NCBI RefSeq assembly: GCF_007748195.1
Contig: NZ_CP037920.1
Location: 6,229,800 to 6,293,799 of the forward strand
From: Gimesia aquarii
Lineage (GTDB): Bacteria > Planctomycetota > Planctomycetia > Planctomycetales > Planctomycetaceae
DNA: 64,000 nucleotides
Direction of reading: 5' to 3'
The notes under the pieces were generated by a model. The model did not search any database, had not been told where the DNA came from, and was given only the letters and a program-made list of their open reading frames with translations. This document shows, in pieces, positions 36,867 through 46,100 of the stretch (its first letter is position 1; every line of letters begins with the position of its first letter). Made by a program: the position numbers and the translations under genes.

Positions 36867-36935
36867 AACTTGTCTCCTTACTCTCTAAACTTCTGTAATT
36901 GAATTCAGCAAAATCACTTTTTGAAAACGGATGTC

Positions 36936-37709
36936 CTAACGACGAGGCATACTTTGTAATAAGCGCCCTAAAGAGTCATCTTGTAACTTGATCATATTAA
37001 TATTTGATTCAAACAGCCTGGATGCCGACACCAGTTCCATCATCTCTTCGATAGAGTTTGTGCCGGACGCTTCCAGAAAACCCTGCTGAATATTCACAGG
37101 TCCCTCGAGAGGCGTAACACGGCCTTCTGTCGTATACAGACCTTCGCCAAGTTTGACTAATTCTTCGAGTGATGTCGGCATGACAACAGCCAACTGACCT
37201 ACCGAACCCAATGATTGGCCATTCTGATCATAGGGAGTCACGACACCATCAAGAGAGATTTCGATGCGAACCGCCTCGACTGGAATCTCGATTTCGGTTC
37301 CCCGTTCATCCAAAATCGGTAAACCATAGTCGGCTGTTACAAGTTGGTGATCAGCATTGAGCGAAAGCGAACCATTACGTGTCAATAAGGTTTCATTATC
37401 GCGAACCACTTGAAAAAAGCCTGGTCCTTTGAGTGCCAGATCCAGTTCACCTTCTGTGGCAATAAATGAACCGTTCTCAAAATCGGTGCGAATCTCTTCG
37501 AGAGTAATACCTCCCGTATGATTCTCCAAATCACCGGGCAAGCCATTTAAGGGTCCCTCTTTCGCATCATGTGGAGGGTTCATACGAAAGATGGGAATAT
37601 CACGCTTAAACGAGGTCGAATTGGCATTCGCCATATTGTTTGATAACACATCAAGCCGAACCGAATTGGAATCAGCTCCCTGTGCTGAGAGGTACATGCC
37701 GTAAATCAT
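36936..37709 (-). CDS. flgF: Proximal rod protein FlgF (FlgF/FlgG family)
   Basis: About 257 residues. The N-terminal D0 helix (MYLSAQGADSNSVRLDVLSNNMANANSTSFK) and the C-terminal helix (SASRLFESNINMIKLQDDSLGRLLQ) are both present, with GPGFFQVVRDNETLLTRNGS in between. A longer in-frame start at 37769 would add 20 residues unlike the family; ATG 37709 puts the start where rod proteins usually begin. It heads the rod-gene series. Confidence 0.9.
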   Translation of the reverse strand: MIYGMYLSAQGADSNSVRLDVLSNNMANANSTSFKRDIPIFRMNPPHDAKEGPLNGLPGDLENHTGGITLEEIRTDFENGSFIATEGELDLALKGPGFFQVVRDNETLLTRNGSLSLNADHQLVTADYGLPILDERGTEIEIPVEAVRIEISLDGVVTPYDQNGQSLGSVGQLAVVMPTSLEELVKLGEGLYTTEGRVTPLEGPVNIQQGFLEASGTNSIEEMMELVSASRLFESNINMIKLQDDSLGRLLQSMPRR

Positions 37710-38094
37710 CTTGATACCTGTCTTGAACTGCTGCAACCAGATTTCATAATCTTTGCACAACGAGAACAATGAGTTCCGATAGACATTCCCCCACTCGTCC
37801 TATCGGATCGCTACAACAGATATCTTTAATTTAATCGGTAAATATAATGTACTTCCTCTAAATTCACAAATTTAAAGATAGAACGGAAAATACATATATC
37901 ACAAGGGAACAGTTAAACGATGTGGCAACGCCAAAAACAATGAATAGAGATGAGTTTTGCTGCTTAGAGTCATAGAAGTAATTGGGTTAAAACTCATAGC
38001 CTGCTGGTTTGAAATGAAAAATTAGCAGGCTACTTAACTGACTCTGTAAAGATGTAAGACTGTCGACTGATCTACAGAGTTCCCAACAAAGGGA
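37710..38094. other. AT-rich region between csrA and flgF
   Basis: About 385 bases on the minus strand between csrA and the rod genes. It probably contains a promoter for the flagellar cluster. I see no convincing ORF, hairpin terminator or RNA gene. Confidence 0.35.
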
Positions 38095-38295
38095 TCAAAA
38101 GCCACAACTTGGGACTGCGGGACATTCTACTTCAAACTGCTTGACAAGCTTAGAAATTTCGGCTCGATTCACCTGCACATCGTCAGGTGCTTCCACTCCC
38201 AACCGTACTCGGTTTCCCTTTACAGATAGCACTTTGATGGAGATGTTATCATTGATAACAATCTCTTCATCCTTACGTCTAGTGAGCACTAACAT
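38095..38295 (-). CDS. csrA: Carbon storage regulator CsrA
   Basis: A 66-residue RNA-binding translational regulator. MLVLTRRKDEEIVINDNI and VKGNRVRLGVEAPDDVQVNRAEI are nearly textbook, including the RNA-contacting N-terminal LTRR and the later R44-type Arg. A strong AAAGGAG site precedes the ATG. The C-terminal tail (CPAVPSCGF) is unusual in carrying two Cys. CsrA commonly controls flagellin or hook gene translation, and it lies directly upstream of the flagellar cluster. No fliW is seen next to it. Confidence 0.96.
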   Translation of the reverse strand: MLVLTRRKDEEIVINDNISIKVLSVKGNRVRLGVEAPDDVQVNRAEISKLVKQFEVECPAVPSCGF

Positions 38296-38732
38296 AGCCG
38301 GACTCCTTTCTTCTGAGGTACATTCCTTTGAAATATCTATCTGTTTTCAACCTTCACTCTGACAAGTCCAATTGCCATACATAGTATACGCAGCAAACAG
38401 GGTTCCGTTTGATAGAAAAATCAGATTTTTTAGAAAATTTATCATAACCCTTAAAGCTTCATGAAATTTCCATTTCTCTCACACATAACAACAAAGCTAC
38501 CTATTTTTACATTAGAACTCCAGATAACGCAGCATCATACACTTTTGTTCGAAAAAAACGCCGCATTTTGCAACAGTGGGTTAGAATTATACTGAATGAC
38601 TAAGTCAAACCGAGTGGTGCGATTCGCTTGTGATCTCTTGAACCATTCAGCCGATAAAATCTCATAGTGCATAAGATAGATAAAATACAAATTCTAATGT
38701 TTCATCGACAATGATTAGGAGTACACTCACTG
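38296..38732. other. Divergent AT-rich intergenic region
   Basis: About 440 bases between the divergent csrA gene and a secreted-protein gene. It should hold promoters for both. I found no RNA gene, no repeat and no ORF worth listing. Confidence 0.35.
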
Positions 38733-39389
38733 ATGCGATTTTTTCATAAGCTATTTTTCAGCGGGATACTCTTAGGAGGTCTTATTTTGACGGGACCCGC
38801 GTTTTCCGCTGATCCTAAAGCAACGAATCAGCTACCTGAAATCATTCCCGGGACTCAAACTCCTAAAAAACTTCCCACTCTCGGTGAAGTCACGAAAATC
38901 ATTCAGGAGCAGTTCGCTGGCTTAAAATATTACCAGTCAGGCGATTTGATTACCCGTAATCAGGTCAGGCCGATATTCAAGCAACTTCAGAAAGCGGGTT
39001 GGGATGTGAAAGAACAGAAAGAAATCCTGAACCGCGTACATTCAGACAATGATTTTCTGGCCACGCAACTGAGGACGCCCAAGGGAATCAAATTTATGAG
39101 AAAGATTTCAAAACTGCCAGGAGGTTATGATCGGTTGGACCATATCCTGGTAATGCCTTATGGAAAACGTCGCATCAAGGAATTCATCAATTCTCCCGGC
39201 GGTAATCTGATGATTGAATATATGACGACGACAAAGGGAGGCAAAAACCTTGGTAAGTACCTGTCTCAGACAAAAACTGGTAAAGGATTTAATGCCCCCA
39301 CACGTCGTATCTACACCGAAGCCCAATTGGTCCAGGTGCTCCAAAAAGCTTATGTCAAAGCGACTCAACAGAACAAACGGAAGAACTAA
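38733..39389 (+). CDS. Secreted protein of unknown function
   Basis: 218 residues with a clear signal peptide (MRFFHKLFFSGILLGGLILTG, cleavage near AFSA). The mature part is basic (many Lys/Arg) and mostly helical, without Cys and without a recognised domain. Residues of about 55-110 could form a helical pair, and a Gly/Lys-rich segment (TTKGGKNLGKYLS) follows. I do not recognise the family. It is flanked by csrA (divergent) and the HDOD gene (convergent), so it is probably its own transcription unit. Confidence 0.72.
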   Translation: MRFFHKLFFSGILLGGLILTGPAFSADPKATNQLPEIIPGTQTPKKLPTLGEVTKIIQEQFAGLKYYQSGDLITRNQVRPIFKQLQKAGWDVKEQKEILNRVHSDNDFLATQLRTPKGIKFMRKISKLPGGYDRLDHILVMPYGKRRIKEFINSPGGNLMIEYMTTTKGGKNLGKYLSQTKTGKGFNAPTRRIYTEAQLVQVLQKAYVKATQQNKRKN

Positions 39390-39396
39390 ATTCTGA

Positions 39397-40260
39397 TTAC
39401 CCTTCCAGGTTCACACCAAATAGCTCCGCACTTTCGGCCACATCCTGTTTGCATGCTTCGATCATTGTTTCGATTTGCTCTGGATTGAGTTTGAAAAACG
39501 AATCCAGAATCTCTTCCGCTTCCAGATACTCGACTGAAGAGAAGTTCCATAATGAACCAGCAAGCAGACTACCTGTCCGCAAGGCAATTCCTAGCGGACA
39601 TCCATGCTGTGCCGTCCCATGATGATTTTCGACGGCTGTCACAACCTCTTGTGGAATATCCCAATGATGAAGCAAACGGGCTCCCAACAAAGCATGATCA
39701 AAACCAAAATATTGCTGTTCGCCTTTTATGAGAGCATCTCCATGAGGATAGCTCTCATAGATCAGGCTGTACTGTTCACGCTCCACTTGTGACAAAACCA
39801 GGATTCCTACATCTGCTAATAAGCCAGCTGTGTAAGCTTCATCTTTTTTCAAACACTTATGATGATCGGCTAGAAACGAAGCAATGGAAGCCGTTGTTAA
39901 GGCACGCTGCCAATAGTCAGCGAAGATGCGCCCCTTACTTCCTTTAGTCAGTGACTCAACCATTGAAAAACTGATCGTCAGCATGCGAATCGTATCTTTT
40001 CCAAGGTAGGAAACGGCATGTTTGATACTCGTAATTTGCCTCGCAACTCCATATTTGGCTGAATTCACGACCTGCAGAATCTTCGCAGCGAGACCCGGAT
40101 CATGCTCGATACATTTTACAATATCATCAATCACACTTCCGGGATCGCGTGTCAACTTTAAGATTTGTTGGGCTACCTTAGGAGCCGAGTGCAATCGATC
40201 CAAACGTTGTACGAATTTATCAGCAAGATCAACAGAATCAGTATCGTTTTCGACTAACAT
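39397..40260 (-). CDS. HDOD domain signalling protein
   Basis: About 287 residues, essentially one HDOD domain. Typical stretches are LPSAPKVAQQILKLTRDP-like residues near the start, IEHDPGLAAKILQVVNSAKYG, and ISSIKHAVSYLGKDTIRML. The metal-binding HD pairs are only partly kept: HWDIPQEVVTAVENHH is present. HDOD proteins act in signalling, often with motility or cyclic-dinucleotide systems, but have no confirmed enzymatic activity. ATG 40260 has AGAGG eight bases upstream and is preferred to 40266. Confidence 0.88.
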   Translation of the reverse strand: MLVENDTDSVDLADKFVQRLDRLHSAPKVAQQILKLTRDPGSVIDDIVKCIEHDPGLAAKILQVVNSAKYGVARQITSIKHAVSYLGKDTIRMLTISFSMVESLTKGSKGRIFADYWQRALTTASIASFLADHHKCLKKDEAYTAGLLADVGILVLSQVEREQYSLIYESYPHGDALIKGEQQYFGFDHALLGARLLHHWDIPQEVVTAVENHHGTAQHGCPLGIALRTGSLLAGSLWNFSSVEYLEAEEILDSFFKLNPEQIETMIEACKQDVAESAELFGVNLEG

Positions 40261-40379
40261 GACCATCCTCTTTTCATTATTACTATTTTGCCAGCTAGAA
40301 AGCCCGATTAAATATCACTGAACCCAAGTGAGGCGGTGATATATTGAGAATCTATCTTTAAGAAAAAGAGGGAAGAGAC

Positions 40380-40481
40380 TTAAATTGCAGTTCGAAAACG
40401 AAATTCTCGATTCTCTGATTCATCAGTTCCAGAAGTAGCGGTCAGGGCAGTTATAGCGATAAAAAAGTAAAATCGAGACAA
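40380..40481 (-). CDS. Possible 33-residue hydrophobic small protein
   Basis: A very strong ribosome-binding site (AAGGAGG, 40496-40490) lies eight bases upstream of a TTG codon that opens a 33-codon frame. The product begins MSRFYFFIAITALTATSG, a short hydrophobic stretch like a signal or membrane helix, and ends with a charged tail ENREFRFRTAI. It lies 28 bases downstream of the KaiC-like gene on the same strand. The TTG start and small size make it tentative; conservation in relatives would decide. Confidence 0.35.
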   Translation of the reverse strand: MSRFYFFIAITALTATSGTDESENREFRFRTAI

Positions 40482-40509
40482 AGGATATACCTCCTTTCCT
40501 CTTCCTGCT

Positions 40510-41394
40510 TTATCTGAGGAGTTGAATACCTGATTCCCGAATCTCGTACGGCACAAGCGATTCATCAACAGCACTGCCACGGTGCTTTGCGATATGTAGT
40601 GCACGACTCATCTGATTTCCTTCGCGAATTTTTCCCATCAGGATAATGGTATTCGCGTTTGATAACACGTCGCCACTTTCGATGGGACGCTGGATCAGAT
40701 CATCCAGCATGACCTCATGCGTGGTTAACAACAAGAGGCAACCGATATCCTGAAAATCATAGCGGTGATGTTCGACCTGCTCTTGATTGTTGCGGAACTG
40801 GGCCCGAAACAGGTCGCGGGCAACCCAGTCGTATTCTTTTCTTAAAATCTGATGGTACACATATTCAAATGCATGGAACTGAAAGGATTCACTGGGACGC
40901 TCTGTAGGCTCGATTCCATCGATTATCGTTCTCCTCACACCATGCACAAAATTGGAATAAAAGTAAGCAATCGCGGCATCCAGCTTTTTGACAAACACCA
41001 GCTTCCACTCTTTCCACTCATCCAATTCCATATCACGTCTTGTGACCCTGCGACCACTTTGACGAAACAGATGTTGGTAATCTTTCCGCGCCTGCTTCTC
41101 ATCCCAGATCGTTTCTACATTGAAAGGCGTATCGACGCTCTGCTCAGTAAGATTCCATTGAAAAAGCCGCTCTGCATATTCACTATGGCTTTGAGAATCA
41201 CCTCGGGTTGCCATATCGAATAAAATTCCAGTTTGCCCTTCCTGCGAGAGTCCTGTCCGCGCATATTGCAGTCCCAACTGGGTTTTGCCGATACCCGTCG
41301 CTCCCAGCACGACGGTTAATTTACCAGGCAGAAGGCCCCCCGCCAGCATGTCATCCAGTTGTGGAATTCCCGTTTGTTGTCGCGGCTTTGACAT
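40510..41394 (-). CDS. KaiC-like RecA-superfamily ATPase, single domain
   Basis: About 294 residues with one RecA/KaiC-type ATPase domain. It starts [24 protein letters not shown], then Walker [10 protein letters not shown] (31-39), and has Walker B-like [10 protein letters not shown] near the middle. Single-domain KaiC relatives occur widely as signalling or gene-regulation ATPases, not as clock proteins. I prefer ATG 41394 over GTG 41424. Possible partners are the HDOD protein and the small ORF just downstream; both links are only positional. Confidence 0.8.
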   Translation of the reverse strand: MSKPRQQTGIPQLDDMLAGGLLPGKLTVVLGATGIGKTQLGLQYARTGLSQEGQTGILFDMATRGDSQSHSEYAERLFQWNLTEQSVDTPFNVETIWDEKQARKDYQHLFRQSGRRVTRRDMELDEWKEWKLVFVKKLDAAIAYFYSNFVHGVRRTIIDGIEPTERPSESFQFHAFEYVYHQILRKEYDWVARDLFRAQFRNNQEQVEHHRYDFQDIGCLLLLTTHEVMLDDLIQRPIESGDVLSNANTIILMGKIREGNQMSRALHIAKHRGSAVDESLVPYEIRESGIQLLR

Positions 41395-41466
41395 ATTTAG
41401 TAATCTCGCGGACAGACAATCCACGCCTTATATTTGCGATCTCAATAGCTGATCATTGATCAGAAA

Positions 41467-42600
41467 TCAAACAGAAAGAAAACGATCTCGGGCCGCTACA
41501 TTCCAATGATCTACCACCTGACCTTCACTGACAACCGTTACTGATTTATGTAACGCCGAAGTCGGACAAATGTGCCGAGGTATTGCCAGTAGTTCATCAC
41601 CCGGCTGAAATTCATTGGCAAGCGCGCTCATAACCACCAGATGTTCTTCATTTTGCAGCACAGCTTTCGCGTCTGGAAGGTCAGGAAACCGGCAACGATT
41701 TTCCATAGCCGGATCAGAAGCTATCGCCTTATATCCTAAATCCAACGTAATCCGATCCGGATCAGGACGACTGATCACACGCGTTAAAACTAAACCAGCA
41801 GGAGTAAATTTCAGGTCGGGAAATAATTCCCCATAACCCACATCATGTAACACACAGGTTCCCGGACAGACTTCGATATCCGGATCATCAATACTCGCGA
41901 AAATCGGAAACGATCCTGTAGCACCTGCCACGATGCGAGGTACTGCTAAGCCTTCCGTTATCAATTGATCTCGTAATCGACTCACATCATTCCAGACTGC
42001 TTTGACGGCTGCTTCGCGTTCCTGAAAATCGATCTGATGGTTCTGCCCGTCATACACGTGCAATCCAGCGGCAATTAATCCCGGTGTATTTGCAATCATT
42101 TGATACAATTCAACCGCCGTTTCTCCCGGTTCGAGCCCGGTTCGATTCTGCCCGGTATTCAAATCAAGAAGTACTTCAATCTCAGTACCTGCGGCCGACA
42201 TTGCTTCACCCAATTGCACAATCGGTCCGGGGTGATCTGCTGTCACTTGCAGCGAAACATCGGGCCAGCGTTTACGAAATTCAACTGCTCGAGTGATATT
42301 AGGTCCCACCAAATTATACGCCAGACTGATATCTTTGACTCCCGTATCCGCCAGCATTTCCGCTTCGGGAAACGTCGCCGCCTTATGTTTTTCAATCCCC
42401 ATCGAAAGTTCCAGCGCAATAATTTCGCGCATTTTATGTGTTTTACAATGAGGACGTAAGCGGGTAGGATCTCCTACAATTTCAACCATCTTCTGCAAAT
42501 TATCTTTGACTAAATCCTTAAAGATAATCAAGCCCGGAGAAATAATCTGACTTGTGTCGTCAATCTGATAGCATGCATCCATGAGAGAATCGGATCTCAT
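41467..42600 (-). CDS. D-threonine aldolase/D-serine dehydratase-like PLP enzyme
   Basis: A 377-residue fold-type III (alanine racemase-like) enzyme. The PLP lysine is expected in RPHCKTHKM, and the C-terminal domain has the metal-binding pattern with H and C in PRHICPTSALH. The family splits D-threonine or dehydrates D-serine or related D-hydroxyamino acids. It starts nine bases after an amidohydrolase gene and belongs to a four-gene set with a sodium symporter. The exact substrate is not readable. ATG 42600 or 42582 could be the start. Confidence 0.85.
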   Translation of the reverse strand: MRSDSLMDACYQIDDTSQIISPGLIIFKDLVKDNLQKMVEIVGDPTRLRPHCKTHKMREIIALELSMGIEKHKAATFPEAEMLADTGVKDISLAYNLVGPNITRAVEFRKRWPDVSLQVTADHPGPIVQLGEAMSAAGTEIEVLLDLNTGQNRTGLEPGETAVELYQMIANTPGLIAAGLHVYDGQNHQIDFQEREAAVKAVWNDVSRLRDQLITEGLAVPRIVAGATGSFPIFASIDDPDIEVCPGTCVLHDVGYGELFPDLKFTPAGLVLTRVISRPDPDRITLDLGYKAIASDPAMENRCRFPDLPDAKAVLQNEEHLVVMSALANEFQPGDELLAIPRHICPTSALHKSVTVVSEGQVVDHWNVAARDRFLSV

Positions 42601-42609
42601 TTCTAAAAA

Positions 42610-43449
42610 TTAAATACCCTGGAAGAAAACGTTTTCCGCTGTCTGTTCCAAAATCCATTTTTTATCATTTTGAGAAAGAAACAGCAAACCATTCTGAATC
42701 AAATCAATGGATGCTTTATAAGTATGATCGCCTTGAACCTGGTAAGGACAGTCAGTCGCCCACATTAAGCGATTCGCACCAAATGCCTGATACACTTTCT
42801 TAATCATGGGAGCCAAGTCGTGATATGGCATCTTCTTTTTTCCCAGTGCGTAAAACGCCGAAGTTTTCACATAGACATTGGGATGCTTCGCCATCTTACA
42901 TAACATATCGACCTCTTGAGGATCAATTTCACCTGTAACTCCGATTCGAGAAAGATGATCGATGACCACTGTTGTATCGCGGTGTTTCTGACACATTTTA
43001 TCCAAAGCGGGCAAACCAACGGCATCCATCAGACAGCACATCGCCAGACCTTCTTTGGCACCCGTTTTCCACATCTGCTCCATACATTCCCCATCCAGCC
43101 ACTCATCAACCTTTTTGGTTTTGGGAGCGATTCGGAATCCGCGCACACCTTTCTTTTTTAATGCCAGCATTTCTGGTGTCGGATTTTCGCCGTTCTGATT
43201 GATTACAGCAACACCTGAGAACATCCCCGGATATTTGGCCATTGAATCCAACATATAACTGTTATCGAATCCATAGAACGACATCTGAATCAGAACAACC
43301 CGATTCACCCCAACCGCCATCATCTCTGCCTGTAATTGCTCCGCTGTGAAGCTGGGAGGCCGCATTTCAGAAACTTTTCGTCCTGGCGCCAAAGGGTATT
43401 TTTTAACGTCAGGAGTCCAAACGTGCGAATGTGCGTCAATATATTCCAT
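42610..43449 (-). CDS. Amidohydrolase-2 family hydrolase
   Basis: About 279 residues with the metal motif DAHSHVWTPD at the N-terminus, VIDHLSRIG in the middle and LMWATDCPYQVQ near the end, all typical of amidohydrolase-2 TIM barrels (lactonases, decarboxylases). An AGAGG site lies eight bases before ATG 43449, so I reject the longer frame from 43482. Operon neighbours are the symporter upstream and the PLP enzyme downstream, suggesting breakdown of an imported compound. Confidence 0.85.
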   Translation of the reverse strand: MEYIDAHSHVWTPDVKKYPLAPGRKVSEMRPPSFTAEQLQAEMMAVGVNRVVLIQMSFYGFDNSYMLDSMAKYPGMFSGVAVINQNGENPTPEMLALKKKGVRGFRIAPKTKKVDEWLDGECMEQMWKTGAKEGLAMCCLMDAVGLPALDKMCQKHRDTTVVIDHLSRIGVTGEIDPQEVDMLCKMAKHPNVYVKTSAFYALGKKKMPYHDLAPMIKKVYQAFGANRLMWATDCPYQVQGDHTYKASIDLIQNGLLFLSQNDKKWILEQTAENVFFQGI

Positions 43450-43488
43450 AGTATGATCCTCTGATGTAAATCGAATCGACAACTCAAA

Positions 43489-45480
43489 TCAGGAACTGGT
43501 CTTGGTTGTGTAAAAATATTTTTGTACTAATTCATCCGGAGGTGGTGCGGTCAGTTTCGTTACGATAAATCCAGAAACGAAAGACACAAATAGCCCAATG
43601 ATAATGGGATCGAAGTTAAACAATTGATAAGGACGGAAGAAACTCCCATTCACAAAATATCCGGTGACATACATGGCAAGATGCACGGAAAACCCACCGA
43701 TCATCGCCCCCATCGCCCCCGCCGCATTGACCCGTCGCCAGTATAAGCCATAGACAATTGGTGCCAGAAAACTGGCTGCTAAACCGCTGCCTACATAAAC
43801 AATAATATCCTGCAAAAATTTCGGCGGATTAATCGCCACGACCATCGCTGCTGTTCCGATCACAAATGTGGCAAGATAACTCAAAAGCTTAATCGTCTTC
43901 TCACTGGCTTCAGGATTGATATTCCGCTGATACACATCGCGAACCCAGGCCGAAGAGATCAGAAGCAGAAAACTGTCGACCGTTGACATCACAGCTGCGA
44001 AGGGGGCAGCCACCAACAGACCTGCTAACCAACCCATGCCAATATTCTCTGTCAGAAAAACCGCCATCGCCGGCATAATGCGGTCTGACTGGCCTTCCAT
44101 TCCCGGCAACAGAACACGAGCACAACAGAAGATGATCACGAGCGGAAAATAAATCAGTGTGTAATAAATGGCGACCGTACAAATCGATCGCTGTAGCGTT
44201 TTTGTATTATTAAAGGCCATCAACCGGACCATGTTCGCCGGTTGTCCCGTACCGGAGATCGCCCACATGAAGAAAAAGGAAATCGCCAGACTCAAAGGCA
44301 AAAAACCACTGGAACGATTTTGGCTTGGTCCAGGACCTACCACATACGCCCCCTGTTGACTACCCTCTTCACCATAAGCGTAGGCTTTCAAGTCAATGTT
44401 TGAAACACTCACATCATCCAGAAAATTTTCTTTGTCTCTACGGCTCAGTATGCGTTCAATATCATCAAGTGTGGTCAGTTGAAGTACCTTAACTTCATTC
44501 ACGGTAGTCTCGCCTGCCGGGATTTCTGTCGCGCGAATGACACGAAATAAAAGTGGCACCTTTGAACCAGGAATTGGCTCATCAGTAATCCAGGCACCGG
44601 CATCAATATTGACAATCTCCTGGCTGGGTTTATTCAGTGTGAGAGTAATTCCCCCTTTATCTGGATCTGAGACACGCGGTGGTGTCATTTTAGCCATCAG
44701 TCTGGTGGTATTTTCCAAACCCCCTGCCTGTGAAATTGCCAATGGCAGCATGATGATCACGCCAATAACCATCACAATCCCCTGCATGACATCGGTCCAT
44801 ACCACAGCATGAAAACCACCATAGGTGGTATAGAGGACGACTGCGATACCAAAGACTAACAAACACAAAAGATACTCAGGGCTCTCTGCAGAAGAAAGAA
44901 GTGGTAGACCTGCAACTGCATTCGCTAATCCATCTGCAGTGCTTTCAAACAGTGACACACCATCCAGCAGCGTTTGTAAGATTAAGCTACCGGCTTTAAA
45001 TTGCGCAACCAGATTGAACGACATAAAAAAGACAATCAAAGAAACTGCCATCAATCCAAAAGCGGGGCTTTGAAATCGGTCACGAATGACATCAGGTACT
45101 GTGATGGACCCGGAACGGCGTGCTACCTGATTGAGCCGCTTGCCGATGAAACCCATCGTACAGATTGGCACTACCATATAACTCCCAATCCAAAGCGCGA
45201 GGATCCAACCATGAGAGTAAATTTTCGAAGGAAATCCGGTAAAGCTTCCACCAGAACTACTGGTTGCAGCAAACGTCAACGCAAATGCCCAGACGCCTAG
45301 CCCACGACTTCCCAGAAAGTATTCACTGATAAAGCTTTTACTCTTCAGTAAACGATTTGATAACGCAGCCAATACAAACACGGCAGCGGTATAAATCAAA
45401 AAAGCAACCAGTGCCGCATCAGAACCAGATTCGGCAAATACGACCGGCAAACTGGTATTGGGATTGAATAGAAAGCTCAA
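43489..45480 (-). CDS. Sodium:solute symporter with an inserted hydrophilic domain
   Basis: A 663-residue transporter of the SSS family with about 13 membrane helices. FAATSSSGGSFTGFPSKIYSHG and AVVWTDVMQGIVMVIGVI resemble the pantothenate/proline symporter branch. Between helices lies a hydrophilic insert of about 135 residues (about 255-392) that most SSS members lack. It contains beta-like Thr/Val segments (GGITLTLNKPSQEIV) and ends before LPLSLAISFFFMWAISGTG. The gene overlaps the upstream small-subunit gene by ATGA. The substrate is probably an organic acid or amino-acid derivative processed by the downstream enzymes. Confidence 0.88.
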   Translation of the reverse strand: MSFLFNPNTSLPVVFAESGSDAALVAFLIYTAAVFVLAALSNRLLKSKSFISEYFLGSRGLGVWAFALTFAATSSSGGSFTGFPSKIYSHGWILALWIGSYMVVPICTMGFIGKRLNQVARRSGSITVPDVIRDRFQSPAFGLMAVSLIVFFMSFNLVAQFKAGSLILQTLLDGVSLFESTADGLANAVAGLPLLSSAESPEYLLCLLVFGIAVVLYTTYGGFHAVVWTDVMQGIVMVIGVIIMLPLAISQAGGLENTTRLMAKMTPPRVSDPDKGGITLTLNKPSQEIVNIDAGAWITDEPIPGSKVPLLFRVIRATEIPAGETTVNEVKVLQLTTLDDIERILSRRDKENFLDDVSVSNIDLKAYAYGEEGSQQGAYVVGPGPSQNRSSGFLPLSLAISFFFMWAISGTGQPANMVRLMAFNNTKTLQRSICTVAIYYTLIYFPLVIIFCCARVLLPGMEGQSDRIMPAMAVFLTENIGMGWLAGLLVAAPFAAVMSTVDSFLLLISSAWVRDVYQRNINPEASEKTIKLLSYLATFVIGTAAMVVAINPPKFLQDIIVYVGSGLAASFLAPIVYGLYWRRVNAAGAMGAMIGGFSVHLAMYVTGYFVNGSFFRPYQLFNFDPIIIGLFVSFVSGFIVTKLTAPPPDELVQKYFYTTKTSS

Positions 45481-45854
45481 GACTGATTCTCCCCGGCAGT
45501 GGCGTCATTTTTAGCTGCATGCATTTCTGCAATCTCTTCTGCGAGATCTTCACCTTCATGAGCGACTCCAAGGTCGTCTTCTTTCATGTAAAAGAGACAA
45601 AACCAGATTGTAAACACGTCAGCGACAACCCAGGGAAAGGCAATTCCCCAGAAAACCCAACTGGGAATTCCCAGCGTGGTTTCGACTGTCTCGGGATTCA
45701 GACCTGATTGAAACCCATTCAGATAACAATAAGGAACAGACCAGAGTAACGCGACCACCCATAAACCCAGGATAATCCAGGCTTCACGCTTCGCGTTTAA
45801 AAAGACAGGATCAACTTCCATTGACTCTGTGTCGTCCGATGGTGTGGTACTCAT
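45477..45854 (-). CDS. Small membrane subunit of the symporter (DUF997/YhdT-like)
   Basis: About 125 residues with two membrane helices (about 29-46 and 66-91). AWIILGLWVVALLWSVPYCY and PSWVFWGIAFPWVVADVFTIWF resemble YhdT/DUF997, a small protein often encoded next to PanF-type symporters. It is coupled to the symporter gene by ATGA. A GAGGG site before ATG 45854 decides the start over 45887. The tail is acidic. Confidence 0.78.
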   Translation of the reverse strand: MSTTPSDDTESMEVDPVFLNAKREAWIILGLWVVALLWSVPYCYLNGFQSGLNPETVETTLGIPSWVFWGIAFPWVVADVFTIWFCLFYMKEDDLGVAHEGEDLAEEIAEMHAAKNDATAGENQS

Positions 45855-46100
45855 GGTACGGCCCTCACTTCTAAACGAAATAGTCATCGATAACTGTTAA
45901 GCGAACGATTGTACTCTCGAACCAGATGATACACAAAGGACCTCTGCAGGAATGCAGAAATTTTATTAGAACTGAATTCCCAGTGACAAAAACGTGAACA
46001 GACTGTTATACTATTTCATCAATAAAACATTCCTGTTTTACCAGTAAAACCAAATGCGATTTGAATCGCAAACCTGGTCCATCTTTGGGAGTAATCTGAA

